Positions 1 through 7,608 of a DNA stretch of 9,685 nucleotides are shown in pieces. Both the position numbers and the translations under genes were made by a program. This DNA is from Candidatus Aenigmatarchaeota archaeon (GTDB lineage: Archaea; Aenigmatarchaeota; Aenigmatarchaeia; GW2011-AR5). The notes below the pieces were generated by a model, which was not told the DNA's origin, did not search any database, and saw only the letters and a list, made by a program, of their open reading frames with translations. Where the stretch lies: assembly GCA_016198645.1 (NCBI GenBank), contig JACQIE010000036.1:1-9685 (forward strand). The letters run 5' to 3'. The first letter of the stretch is position 1. Every line of letters starts with the position of its first letter.

Positions 1-8
1 TAATAACA

Positions 9-1127
9 ATGTTCTCATCGTGTAAACCCATGCGAAAAGCAGGCATCTGGATAGCAGGCTCACTACTTGCCGGAGCCACGCTTTTGTCCGGCGGTTGTGA
101 AAAAGATTCCGCCAATCCGTCTGTTTATCCCACTCCTAATAAAATAGAAAACGTGGTTTCTATATTAAGAAAAGGGTTTAACACGTATTATAATAACTAC
201 ATGCAAGGAAAAGACGAAATAAGCTATATAGACGATGTGCTCAGAAACGCGGAAGAAGCTGCAGGAATAAACAGTAAGCGTCAGGATTCCGAAAAGCTTT
301 TACAGCAATATTTGCGCTCGAACGGATACGATGTAGTGGATTCAAGATATAATAATAGTAACGGTAAGCCGTCAACCCGGGTAAAACTAATAAAAATAAG
401 CGGGGAGAAAACCACGTCCCTAGATAACAATACTGTGGATGTTATATATTTCAGGCGCATAGACGCGGGATTTCCTATGGTTAACGGAGAAGCAGGATTT
501 TCCGTTGAGGGGGATAAAAATACTATATACGTAGTAGACGGCAATTTTCGTGACGTCGCCACCGGATTATGGGATATGTATAAATCTGGCAAAGCTGGAA
601 CTTTAATGGGTTCTAATGCCGTGACAAGCAGCGGTGGAATAACTGCTGGCAATCTCTCTACTTACATGTTACTTCATGCATTTAACGATACTTTCCAACG
701 CAGCAACTCCGAAGACGTATTTCTGCGAAACGCGGAAAATCTCGAAAACGACGCGACAGAAGAACATGAAAAGAGGCATGTCAAAGATTCGATTGAAAAT
801 CGTGGCATGCCGGATGCCACGCAAGAGTATCTAGCAGGACTTGCCGCAATCAGGGCGGCAGAAGATAACGGCTATCCGCCACAGATTCCATTTTCAGCCG
901 CAGTGGATTGGGCTACCAATTTCGGATATCCTTACAACATCGCGGGTGCAAATATTTTGAACTGTACAACCAATACTGCAATTGATAGAAAGTATATAGA
1001 TTTGACGGCATTAACTCCCAATAATGCAACCGTGGAAGCCACCAGACTGGTATCTAAGTTGGACGACGAAACTACAGGCAAGTTGGCGCAAACTTGCATG
1101 GATGCCGTTCTGAACGCAATAAAATAA
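9..1127 (+). CDS. Exported protein with candidate HEKRH zinc-peptidase motif
   Basis: I do not recognise the family. The 372-residue product has a basic N-terminus and a hydrophobic stretch at about residues 11-27 ending in LLSGGC (Cys30). This looks like a signal peptide, with a weak lipobox because Ser rather than Leu sits at -3. The mature part is hydrophilic and Asn-rich. Residues 253-257 read HEKRH, a perfect HExxH zinc motif, and QEYLAGLAAI follows with Glu273 sixteen residues after the second His, where a gluzincin-like third ligand could sit. An exported zinc peptidase is therefore an inference, not a homology call. The start is uncertain: ATG at 9 is the longest, but ATG at 30 (Met8, MRKAGIW) gives a more typical signal peptide. 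Neither has a Shine-Dalgarno sequence. The gene looks AT-richer than the core genes (20 G+C of 60 at 181-240). It ends with TAA 33 nt before valS. Confidence 0.75.
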   Translation: MFSSCKPMRKAGIWIAGSLLAGATLLSGGCEKDSANPSVYPTPNKIENVVSILRKGFNTYYNNYMQGKDEISYIDDVLRNAEEAAGINSKRQDSEKLLQQYLRSNGYDVVDSRYNNSNGKPSTRVKLIKISGEKTTSLDNNTVDVIYFRRIDAGFPMVNGEAGFSVEGDKNTIYVVDGNFRDVATGLWDMYKSGKAGTLMGSNAVTSSGGITAGNLSTYMLLHAFNDTFQRSNSEDVFLRNAENLENDATEEHEKRHVKDSIENRGMPDATQEYLAGLAAIRAAEDNGYPPQIPFSAAVDWATNFGYPYNIAGANILNCTTNTAIDRKYIDLTALTPNNATVEATRLVSKLDDETTGKLAQTCMDAVLNAIK

Positions 1128-1130
1128 CCA

Positions 1131-1138
1131 TTTTAAAG
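1131..1138 (+). promoter_or_regulatory. TATA-like box of valS
   Basis: TTTTAAAG is centred about 26 nt upstream of the valS ATG, just after the stop of the preceding gene. That is the distance expected between an archaeal TATA box and the transcription start. No Shine-Dalgarno sequence lies in the 33-nt gap, so valS may be transcribed separately as a leaderless mRNA. The call rests on spacing and composition only. Confidence 0.4.
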
Positions 1139-1160
1139 AATAGCAACCCTATTTTTACTC

Positions 1161-3503
1161 ATGGAACGCTACGACCCGAAAGAAGCCGAAGCCCGCTGGC
1201 AGAAGGCGTGGGAAAAGGAAGGCGTTTACAGGTTTGACAAGAGCAGCACAAAGCCCGTCTTCAGCATTGACACGCCGCCGCCCACGGTCTCCGGCGCAAT
1301 GCACATAGGTCACGCTTTCTCTTATTCGCAGATGGACTTTATCGCTCGCTACAAGCGGATGCGCGGCTTCAACGTTTTCCTGCCCTTCGGCACGGATGAC
1401 AACGGGCTGGCAACCGAGAAACTTGTGGAGAAAACGAATAACGTTAAATCACGTCGCATGGAGCGATGGAAGTTCATAGAGCTTTGCCTCGCCACGCTCG
1501 ACAAAATAAGGCCGTCGTTTGTGGAAGACTGGAAACGGATAGGGCTCTCCGCCGATTGGTCGCTGTTTTATTCCACGATAGACAGGCATTGCCGCCGCAT
1601 TTCGCAGCGTTCGTTCATCGAGCTTTACGAGAAAGGGCTGGAATACCGGACGAAAGCGCCGTTCATGTGGTGCCCCGAGTGCCAGACGGCGATAGCTCAA
1701 GTCGAGCTAAAGGACGCGGAGCGCGAATCGAACCTTGTCCACCTTCGATTTCCCGTCGGAAAAGACAGCATAGTCATAGCTACGACACGGCCGGAAATGT
1801 TACCGGCTTGTGTTGCAGTCTACGTCCATCCGAACGACAAGCGCTACGCAAAGCTCGTGGGAAAAAAGGCGGAGCTTCCGATAATCGGCAGGGAAGTGCC
1901 TATACTTGCCAATGACGAAGTGGACATGGCGTTCGGCACGGGCGCGGTTTATCACTGCACCTACGGCGACATGAAGGATGCCGAATGGGCAAAGAAATTC
2001 AAAACCGGAGTTATAGAGCTTCTGAACGCAAACGGCACGCTGAACGAAAACGCCGGAAAATACGGAGGGCTGAAAACGAAAGATGCCCGGGCGAAAATCA
2101 TGGAAGACCTGGAGCCGTTTACGGTCAAGATTGAGCCGATAAAGCACGTTGTCAACACGCACGAGCGATGCGACACGGACGTGGAGATTCTTTCCACATA
2201 CCAGTGGTTCATTAAGTATCCAGCAAAGCAGGAAATGCTTGCCGCCGGCGCGAAGTTCGCATGGCATCCGGAACACATGAAAAACCGCTACGACAACTGG
2301 GCTGAAGGGCTTAAGTGGGACTGGTGCATTTCACGCCAAAGGTATTTCGGCATACCGTTTCCTGTATGGTATTGTAAAAAGTGCAATGAAGTAATTCTCG
2401 CGGATAAAGCAGTGCTTCCGGTCGACCCTCTGAAAGACACGCCCAAGAAATGCAAGTGCGGCTCTGCGGAATTTGAAGGAGAGCGCGACGTTATGGACAC
2501 ATGGGCAACGTCTTCGCTTACGCCGCAGATAACGACGGAGCTTCTCGGTAAAAACGGCGAAAAAATGCTGCCAATGAGCCTGCGCCCGCAGGCGCACGAC
2601 ATAATATCGTTCTGGCTCTTTAACACGGTCATCAAGTCGCTGTATCACAGAAAAGACGTGCCGTGGCAAAGAGTCATGATTTCCGGATGGGCGCTGGACC
2701 CGCGCGGCAACAAGATGTCCAAGAGCAAGGGCAATGTGATAGCGCCGCAGGAGATGATTAAAAAGTATTCGGCAGATGCGCTGCGCTTCTGGGCGGCGAC
2801 GTCGAATCTCGGCGAAGACCTTGCGTTCCAGGAAAAAGAACTCGTGACCGGCACGAAGACGATAAACAAATTATGGAACGCCGCGAATTTCGTCGTGTCT
2901 ATGGCGCCTCAACGCGAAAAAGAGCCGAAGGAGCTGCATATAGCCGACAAGTGGGTTCTCACGAAACTGTCAAGAGCTGTAGCGCGCGTTACCGAAGCGC
3001 TGGAATCTTACGACTATGCACGCGCCAAAAGCGAAACGGACGCGTTCTTCTGGCGCGTATTCACGGACAATTATATAGAAGTGGTCAAAAGCCGCCTTTA
3101 CGATAAAGATGCATACTCCGAAGAAGAAAGGGCGTCTGCGAAATTCGCTCTCGGAAAATGCATTGACGCGGCGCTTAAACTCTACGCCCCGATAATGCCT
3201 CATGCCACTGAAGAGATATACAGGAATGTGCTTGGCAATCCTGTGAGCATTCACGCGTCCGCATGGCCCGATGAGAACTATTCATACGTCAGCGAAGAGA
3301 AGTCCATGGACAAAGCCGTGGAAATCATAGCGCACGTGCGAAAATACAAGAGCGAGCATAAGATGGCAATGAACGCTACGCTGAAGCGCATCAGCGTGAA
3401 CGACGCTTTGCTGAAAGGCGTGCTGGGCGTTATTGGGGCAACGATGAATGCAAAGGCCGTTCTGGATGAGGACCAGATAAAAGACGTTATAATAGAGCAA
3501 TAG
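1161..3503 (+). CDS. valS: Valyl-tRNA synthetase (archaeal type)
   Basis: This class I synthetase activates valine with ATP and charges tRNA-Val in the cytoplasm. Of its 780 residues, the Rossmann-fold catalytic core carries HIGH at 48-51 (GAMHIGHAFSY) and the KMSKS loop at 518-522 (GNKMSKSKGNV). The CP1 editing domain, which hydrolyses Thr-tRNA-Val, spans roughly 195-345. It contains TTRPEML at 208-214 and FGTGAVYHCTYGDMKD, the archaeal form of this editing motif. Cysteines at 171/174 (CPEC), 405/408 and 431/433 suggest zinc-binding knuckles. The anticodon-binding helical domain runs from about 595 to the end. The C-terminal coiled coil of bacterial enzymes is absent, which explains the length (E. 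coli ValS is 951 residues). The start ATG is supported by the usual N-terminal YDPKEAEARWQKAWEKEGVY and by the TATA spacing. It ends with TAG. Identity is secure. Confidence 0.97.
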   Translation: MERYDPKEAEARWQKAWEKEGVYRFDKSSTKPVFSIDTPPPTVSGAMHIGHAFSYSQMDFIARYKRMRGFNVFLPFGTDDNGLATEKLVEKTNNVKSRRMERWKFIELCLATLDKIRPSFVEDWKRIGLSADWSLFYSTIDRHCRRISQRSFIELYEKGLEYRTKAPFMWCPECQTAIAQVELKDAERESNLVHLRFPVGKDSIVIATTRPEMLPACVAVYVHPNDKRYAKLVGKKAELPIIGREVPILANDEVDMAFGTGAVYHCTYGDMKDAEWAKKFKTGVIELLNANGTLNENAGKYGGLKTKDARAKIMEDLEPFTVKIEPIKHVVNTHERCDTDVEILSTYQWFIKYPAKQEMLAAGAKFAWHPEHMKNRYDNWAEGLKWDWCISRQRYFGIPFPVWYCKKCNEVILADKAVLPVDPLKDTPKKCKCGSAEFEGERDVMDTWATSSLTPQITTELLGKNGEKMLPMSLRPQAHDIISFWLFNTVIKSLYHRKDVPWQRVMISGWALDPRGNKMSKSKGNVIAPQEMIKKYSADALRFWAATSNLGEDLAFQEKELVTGTKTINKLWNAANFVVSMAPQREKEPKELHIADKWVLTKLSRAVARVTEALESYDYARAKSETDAFFWRVFTDNYIEVVKSRLYDKDAYSEEERASAKFALGKCIDAALKLYAPIMPHATEEIYRNVLGNPVSIHASAWPDENYSYVSEEKSMDKAVEIIAHVRKYKSEHKMAMNATLKRISVNDALLKGVLGVIGATMNAKAVLDEDQIKDVIIEQ

Positions 3504-3562
3504 TTATAAGGGATACGCACTCGCGAAGCGGGCATAATATGGCATCGACTCGGATGCTGTTA

Positions 3563-3579
3563 GACGCACAAAGTGCGTC
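3563..3579. repeat. Perfect 7-bp hairpin GACGCAC-AAA-GTGCGTC
   Basis: The arms at 3563-3569 and 3573-3579 pair perfectly around an AAA loop. A second small hairpin (GCATC at 3542-3546 with GATGC at 3553-3557) lies just upstream. No T-run follows, so it is not a classic terminator for valS. The same two arms form a hairpin at 9444-9461 in the other non-coding gap. Confidence 0.6.
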
Positions 3580-3608
3580 ATTCAGTTCAAGCGAGGGGAG
3601 AGCGTAAG

Positions 3609-3618
3609 CATAATATGG
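3609..3618 (+). promoter_or_regulatory. TATA-like box of prf1
   Basis: CATAATATGG is centred about 24 nt upstream of the prf1 ATG at 3638, which fits a leaderless start. The same sequence is found at 3533-3542, so it may be part of a repeat rather than a dedicated promoter element. It favours Met1 (3638) over the in-frame ATG at 3653. Confidence 0.35.
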
Positions 3619-3637
3619 GATACGATTCACGAATGAA

Positions 3638-4867
3638 ATGAGTGAAGGGTATATGGACGAAGGAACTCAAAGCTCCGGTTATAGGCTGAAGAAGCTGCTG
3701 AAAATGCTTGGCTCTATCCGCGGCCGCTACACCGAGCTCGTAACTGTGTACATTCCGGTCGGCTACAGCATGAGCGAAGTGGCCGCACAGTTGCGCGACG
3801 AGCAGGGCACGGCGGAAAACATAAAATCCAAGTCCGTGCGGAAGAACGTGACTTCCGCGCTGGAGAAAATAATGCGCCACATGCAGTTATACAAGAGAAC
3901 GCCGGAAAACGGGCTGGCGCTGTTCTGCGGCAACATATCGGAAAAGGAAGGCGTGGCTGATATGGAACTGTGGGCGATAGAGCCGCCCGAGCCCATAAGA
4001 ACAAAGCTTTACTGGTGCGACCAGACGTTCGTTCTTGACCCGCTGGCTGCGATGGTGGAGGAAAAGGAAGTCTACGGGCTGGTGACGCTTGACAAAAGCG
4101 ACGCTGACCTGGCGATACTGAAAGGCAAGCATCTTGACGTGCTTAGCCACTTTGAATCCATAGTGCCCGGAAAGACGAGAGCCGGCGGGCAGAGCTCGGC
4201 ACGTTTTTCCCGTGTTCGTGAAGGCATGCTCAACGACTGGCTCAAGGAGATAGGCAATGCCGTGAACACGTCCTTTGGCGAGCACAAAGAGATGAAAGGC
4301 GTAATCATAGGAGGCCCCGGCCCCATAAAAGACATGTTCCTGAAGGAAGACTACCTTCATGGCGACATAAAGAAAAAAGTTCTTGGGACAGTGGACACGT
4401 CTTACACGGGCGTGAACGGGCTCCATGAAATAATAGAGCGGGGGCAGGACCTGATAAAGGAAGCGGCTGTGGTCAAGGAGCGCAACCTGCTTGCGAAATT
4501 TCTTGAAGGGCTGCAAAGGCCCGAAGGTCTCGTTGCCTATGGCTTTGCCGAGGTGGACAGGCTGCTGAAAGCCGGAGCCGTTGACACGGTGATATTGAGC
4601 GAGATGGTGGCGTTGCGTTACATGGAATACGAGTGCCGCTGCGGCACGAGCACCAAAGTCGTGCGCAATGAGGACAAGAACCGCCAGATATGCGCGACGT
4701 GCAAGTTCCCGATGAAGATTCTGGGCGAAAAAGACATGCTTGAATACTTTGAAGAGGAAACGAAGAATTACGGCTCAAAGCTGGAAATGGTTTCCGCCGA
4801 AACAAAAGAAGGCGCACAGTTTGACGCTCTTGGCGGCATCGGAGCGTTTTTGCGGTATCGTTCTTAG
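3638..4867 (+). CDS. prf1: Peptide chain release factor aRF1
   Basis: aRF1 is the archaeal counterpart of eRF1. It reads all three stop codons in the ribosomal A site and triggers peptidyl-tRNA hydrolysis. The 409-residue product has all three domains. The N-terminal decoding domain has Glu55, NIKS at 61-64 and YWCDQTF at 125-131, the YxCxxxF motif. The middle domain has GGQ at 183-185 (RAGGQSSARFSR), the catalytic loop. The C-terminal domain includes CRC...CATC cysteines at 333, 335, 352 and 355, the zinc ribbon common in archaeal aRF1. The TASNIKS signature reads TAENIKS, so the eRF1 Ser60 position is Glu. The start could also be Met6 (3653); Met1 is preferred by TATA spacing. The gene is convergent with ppcA, whose stop lies 48 nt beyond the TAG. 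Confidence 0.97.
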   Translation: MSEGYMDEGTQSSGYRLKKLLKMLGSIRGRYTELVTVYIPVGYSMSEVAAQLRDEQGTAENIKSKSVRKNVTSALEKIMRHMQLYKRTPENGLALFCGNISEKEGVADMELWAIEPPEPIRTKLYWCDQTFVLDPLAAMVEEKEVYGLVTLDKSDADLAILKGKHLDVLSHFESIVPGKTRAGGQSSARFSRVREGMLNDWLKEIGNAVNTSFGEHKEMKGVIIGGPGPIKDMFLKEDYLHGDIKKKVLGTVDTSYTGVNGLHEIIERGQDLIKEAAVVKERNLLAKFLEGLQRPEGLVAYGFAEVDRLLKAGAVDTVILSEMVALRYMEYECRCGTSTKVVRNEDKNRQICATCKFPMKILGEKDMLEYFEEETKNYGSKLEMVSAETKEGAQFDALGGIGAFLRYRS

Positions 4868-4872
4868 ATTCC

Positions 4873-4896
4873 GATAAAGAAACAAAAGAATAATAA
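4873..4896 (-). terminator. T-rich terminator of ppcA
   Basis: Read on the minus strand, the 48-nt gap after the ppcA stop holds a pyrimidine-rich, T-dominated tract (TTATTATTCTTTTG then TTTCTTTATC). Archaeal RNA polymerase commonly terminates at such tracts without a hairpin. No equivalent tract serves prf1 inside the gap on the plus strand. Confidence 0.45.
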
Positions 4897-4915
4897 GCGC
4901 TAATGGAATTCCAAG

Positions 4916-6382
4916 TTACCCCAAAAACCCGCGTATCGCACCTGCGCGGGTTATGTTCTCCTGCAGGGAAGGTGATTTTTTCGCATAGTCCTGGGATATG
5001 GAATCCGTCACTGCTTTATGCGCGGCATCGGTCTCAAAATCAAACAATCCCAGCGCCGTTTCCACTTCTTCTCGCAGCGCGTGCGGCAGCATCCTTAGAT
5101 TATCTTTGTTCAGGTATCTCAGTGCGTCTTCCATGTCTTTCTCAAAATTACCGTAATTCCTGATGATAATGTCCACGTCTTTCCGTGAAAGCGCGCTAAG
5201 CCCGAGAATTTCAGGCGGCAATCCCAGCGAGTAAAGCGAAGCGCAAAAGGCTATGGCTCTGGGCAGCGACACGCCTCCGGATGCCCGGGAATAACCGAAA
5301 AGCCCTATGTGCAGCTTTCTCTTTCGCCGCGCCGGGACGTGCATGGCGAAATCGCTCACCAGCGGAGCGATAGACGATACTTGCCGCATGTAAGCCTCGG
5401 ACGTTTTGTCCAATATGCGCAACATTTCATCTTCTTCTACCGGAGATGGGCGCGACGTGCGGCTGGCGTTTATCTTTTCCACAGCCTTCGCCACGTCCCG
5501 CTCGTCATAATCGTATTTGAACGCTGATTGCACTGTAAACGTGTGCACGGACGGATACCCCTGCAGGCAACTAAGATTGGAAGGCGTAAGATTTCCCCTG
5601 AACGGCGCGGAACCGCAGCCAAGTATGGGAAACGTCTTTACGTCAACCGCTGCAATCCTTTGTAATGCGATTTTATTGAGAAGCACTGCAGCGAGCGAGC
5701 CGTAATTGAGCGCCGGGTCCGACCGCGCCAGCCATACGCGCATTTCTTCCAGTTTTTCTTTCGCCGCGTATTCTTTCACGATGTTATGGGCGTTGAGTAT
5801 GTTTTCTTTCGTCTCAAACAGCGGTATGACGTTTATCTCTCCCGGCAGGAACGCGCCCATCCAGTTCTCCATGCTTTCGTCCCCTTCAATGAGCCTTGAT
5901 TGCCCTTTGCCGCTTACAAATTTCCTGTAATATTCCCGTATTCTTGACAAAGACACAGCCGAAGCAGTCATCGGAAGCGCCACTTCAAATATAGGGCATA
6001 CGCCATTTCCGTACACCGCCCGCGCTATGTCCGAGTTCCTTGGTATGCTTTCGAGCGTTTCCAGCAGTATCTTTGCCTCGTTTTTTTCCACTTCCGGATT
6101 AGGCACTCTCATAGTCAGAAACGTCTCTTTGCCCAGCGCGTGGCTGGAAAAATACTGGCCGTAGTTCGTCAGAAGCTTCTTGACGACGTGCGTGTCGACT
6201 TCCTTTCCCTCGCAGTCCCACAGCTGCTCTTCGCAACCGAGATGGGAATACGCGTAAAACGCTTCTTTCACTTCGTCGTCGCCGCTGATAACCGTGCCGT
6301 TGCAGAAGAACGGCGTGCGCACGTTGTCCGGATGCTGCGTGCTCATGGTCTTTGGGACTTTTTTGTAAAGCGAATCCGTCAT
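4916..6382 (-). CDS. ppcA: Archaeal-type phosphoenolpyruvate carboxylase
   Basis: The enzyme adds bicarbonate to PEP to form oxaloacetate, an anaplerotic step in the cytoplasm. At 488 residues it has the length of the compact archaeal-type family (PpcA), about half that of bacterial and plant PEPC. Diagnostic stretches are MSTQHPDN at 13-20, LARSDPALNYG at 218-228, GCGSAPFRGNLTP at 255-267, GLFGYSRASGGVSLPRAI at about 360-377, and the C-terminal TRAGAIRGFLG. Archaeal enzymes often carry a short extension before MSTQHPDN, so the ATG at 6382 (MTDSLYKKVPKT) is reasonable. It is divergent from the aminotransferase, with only 58 nt between the two start codons, which suggests coordinated control and a shared route from PEP to aspartate. 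Nothing appears broken. Confidence 0.96.
   Translation of the reverse strand: MTDSLYKKVPKTMSTQHPDNVRTPFFCNGTVISGDDEVKEAFYAYSHLGCEEQLWDCEGKEVDTHVVKKLLTNYGQYFSSHALGKETFLTMRVPNPEVEKNEAKILLETLESIPRNSDIARAVYGNGVCPIFEVALPMTASAVSLSRIREYYRKFVSGKGQSRLIEGDESMENWMGAFLPGEINVIPLFETKENILNAHNIVKEYAAKEKLEEMRVWLARSDPALNYGSLAAVLLNKIALQRIAAVDVKTFPILGCGSAPFRGNLTPSNLSCLQGYPSVHTFTVQSAFKYDYDERDVAKAVEKINASRTSRPSPVEEDEMLRILDKTSEAYMRQVSSIAPLVSDFAMHVPARRKRKLHIGLFGYSRASGGVSLPRAIAFCASLYSLGLPPEILGLSALSRKDVDIIIRNYGNFEKDMEDALRYLNKDNLRMLPHALREEVETALGLFDFETDAAHKAVTDSISQDYAKKSPSLQENITRAGAIRGFLG
4926..4981 (+). terminator. Possible prf1 terminator inside the ppcA 3' end
   Basis: On the plus strand, AACCCGCG (4926-4933) pairs perfectly with CGCGGGTT (4945-4952), and six T residues follow at 4976-4981. 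This could stop prf1 transcription. However, the bases also encode the conserved C-terminus of PpcA, so the hairpin may be a by-product of coding constraint, and the T-run lies 23 nt beyond the stem. Confidence 0.25.
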
Positions 6383-6440
6383 ATATGGTCTACATTAATC
6401 CTGCAGAAAGCGTTTAATTAGTTAATATCAATGACAAACA
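6383..6440. promoter_or_regulatory. Divergent promoter of ppcA and aminotransferase
   Basis: Only 58 nt separate the two start codons. The AT-rich core TTTAATTAGTTAATATC (6413-6429) can serve both strands. On the plus strand TTTAATTA is centred about 24 nt before the ATG at 6441, with purine-rich GAAAGCG ahead of it as a possible BRE. On the minus strand TAATTAAA lies about 34 nt before the ppcA ATG, giving a leader of roughly 10 nt. No Shine-Dalgarno sequence is visible for either gene. Confidence 0.5.
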
Positions 6441-7604
6441 ATGCTTACAATGTCCGCAAAGGCGGCAAATGTGCGCCCTTCTGCTACCATGGCGCTGAAC
6501 GCAAGAGCGCGCGAACTGTCCCGTGCAGGAGAAGAAATAATAAACCTCACCGCCGGCGAGCCGGATTTCGACACACCGGAAAACATAAAGCGCGCTGCTG
6601 CCGATGCCATGGCGAAGGGCTTCACCAAATACACGCCGGCCGAAGGCATACGCGAATTGCGTGAAGCCGTATGCATGAAACTGTTGAAGGACAATTCACT
6701 GGAATATGCACCGGAAGAAATCGTGGTTTCCTGCGGCGCGAAACATTCCATATTCAACGCGCTTCAGTCCGTCATAAATGACGGCGACGAAGTTATCATC
6801 CCTTCTCCGTACTGGGTAAGCTATGCCGAGCAGGTCGTTCTTGCCGGCGGGATTCCTGTATTCGCCGAAACGCCGTGTTTGGACAGCGAGCGCATCCGCG
6901 AGAAAATATCCGCCAAGACAAAGGCCATAATAGTGAACTCCCCGAATAATCCGACCGGAGCTGTTTATGGAGTAAACGAGCTCAAGTCAACAGCCGGGCT
7001 TGCGAGAGATGCGGGCGCTTTTATCATTTCCGACGAAATTTACGAGAAGCTTGTTTACGGAAAGGCTCATCGCAGTATAGCAGAGTTTGCCAAAGAAAGA
7101 ACGATAGTTGTCAACGGCGTGTCAAAGGCGTATGCCATGACTGGTTGGCGCATAGGATACGCCGCGGGCCCGGCAGGCGTTATGAAAATAGCGTCAGCCG
7201 TCCAGAGCCACACTACCGGCAGCGCGAATTCCATTGCCCAGAAAGCGGCGATGGAAGCATTGACAGGCAATCAGGCAACCGTGGAAGTAATGCGCAAAGA
7301 GTTTGAGGGGCGCCGGGATTTCGTCGTGAAGCGTTTGCAGGAAATCGGGTTCCGTTGCACAAAGCCCGAAGGCGCTTTCTACGCATTCCCGGAAGTGCCG
7401 CGCGCCATGGCATCCACGGCATTCGCCGGTTTCCTGCTCGACAACGGCGTAGCCGTTGTGCCGGGCATTGAGTTCGGCTCCGACAGGCACGTGCGGCTCT
7501 CGTATGCAACGTCAATGGATAAGCTGGAAAAAGCCATGGAACTCGTGGAAAAGGCTATGGAAGGTTATGCATCCCGGTGTAAAAGTGTGGGTTGGCAAAA
7601 GTAG
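6441..7604 (+). CDS. aspC: Aspartate-type class I aminotransferase (PLP)
   Basis: This fold-type I PLP enzyme probably moves the amino group between glutamate and oxaloacetate to make aspartate. The 387 residues match the family length. Visible landmarks are VRPSATMALNARARE near the start, the GEPDFDTP motif at 39-46, YTPAEGIRELREA, the phosphate-side CGAKHS at 98-103, the stacking aromatic in SPYWVSY (Trp125), NNPTG at 169-173, Asp198 with Tyr201 (SDEIYEKL), the Schiff-base Lys229 in NGVSKAYAMTGWRIGY with Arg237, and the carboxylate-binding Arg352 in HVRLSYATS. The exact substrate is inferred: this subfamily (Iγ-like) also includes enzymes acting on aromatic amino acids or alanine. The neighbouring ppcA supports oxaloacetate. 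ATG at 6450 (Met4) is an alternative start. It ends with TAG, and a palindrome begins 5 nt later. Confidence 0.93.
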   Translation: MLTMSAKAANVRPSATMALNARARELSRAGEEIINLTAGEPDFDTPENIKRAAADAMAKGFTKYTPAEGIRELREAVCMKLLKDNSLEYAPEEIVVSCGAKHSIFNALQSVINDGDEVIIPSPYWVSYAEQVVLAGGIPVFAETPCLDSERIREKISAKTKAIIVNSPNNPTGAVYGVNELKSTAGLARDAGAFIISDEIYEKLVYGKAHRSIAEFAKERTIVVNGVSKAYAMTGWRIGYAAGPAGVMKIASAVQSHTTGSANSIAQKAAMEALTGNQATVEVMRKEFEGRRDFVVKRLQEIGFRCTKPEGAFYAFPEVPRAMASTAFAGFLLDNGVAVVPGIEFGSDRHVRLSYATSMDKLEKAMELVEKAMEGYASRCKSVGWQK

Positions 7605-7608
7605 ATAG

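Larger units (their letters stand above)
3504..3656 (+). repeat. Imperfect repeat cluster between valS and prf1
   Basis: The gap is built from related units. GGGATACG occurs at 3510-3517 and 3617-3624. GCATAATATGG occurs exactly at 3532-3542 and 3608-3618. Three stretches of about 25 nt, starting near 3504, 3534 and 3611, align to a shared core of the form ATAATATGGGATACG followed by AYTCRCGAA. The first and third copies are each followed by a potential hairpin and a GGGCATAATATGG or GGGTATATGG end. The last copy runs into prf1, so the start codon and first residues (MSEGYM) are encoded in repeat sequence. I see no gene here. It could be a dispersed palindromic (REP-like) element, a duplicated promoter/leader, or an uncharacterised small RNA. 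Confidence 0.55.

Noticed and set aside
3539..3607. 22-codon ATG frame in the valS-prf1 gap, a possible upstream peptide
   Set aside because: It is formed by repeat and hairpin sequence, has no ribosome binding site or recognisable peptide, and short frames of this length are expected by chance.
3504..3637. Possible tRNA, suggested by AGTTCAAGCG resembling a T-loop
   Set aside because: No acceptor stem, D-arm or anticodon arm can be folded around it on either strand.
4903..5163. 86-codon plus-strand frame starting in the prf1-ppcA gap
   Set aside because: Almost all of it is antisense to ppcA, which is conserved to its last residue; no independent signal supports it.
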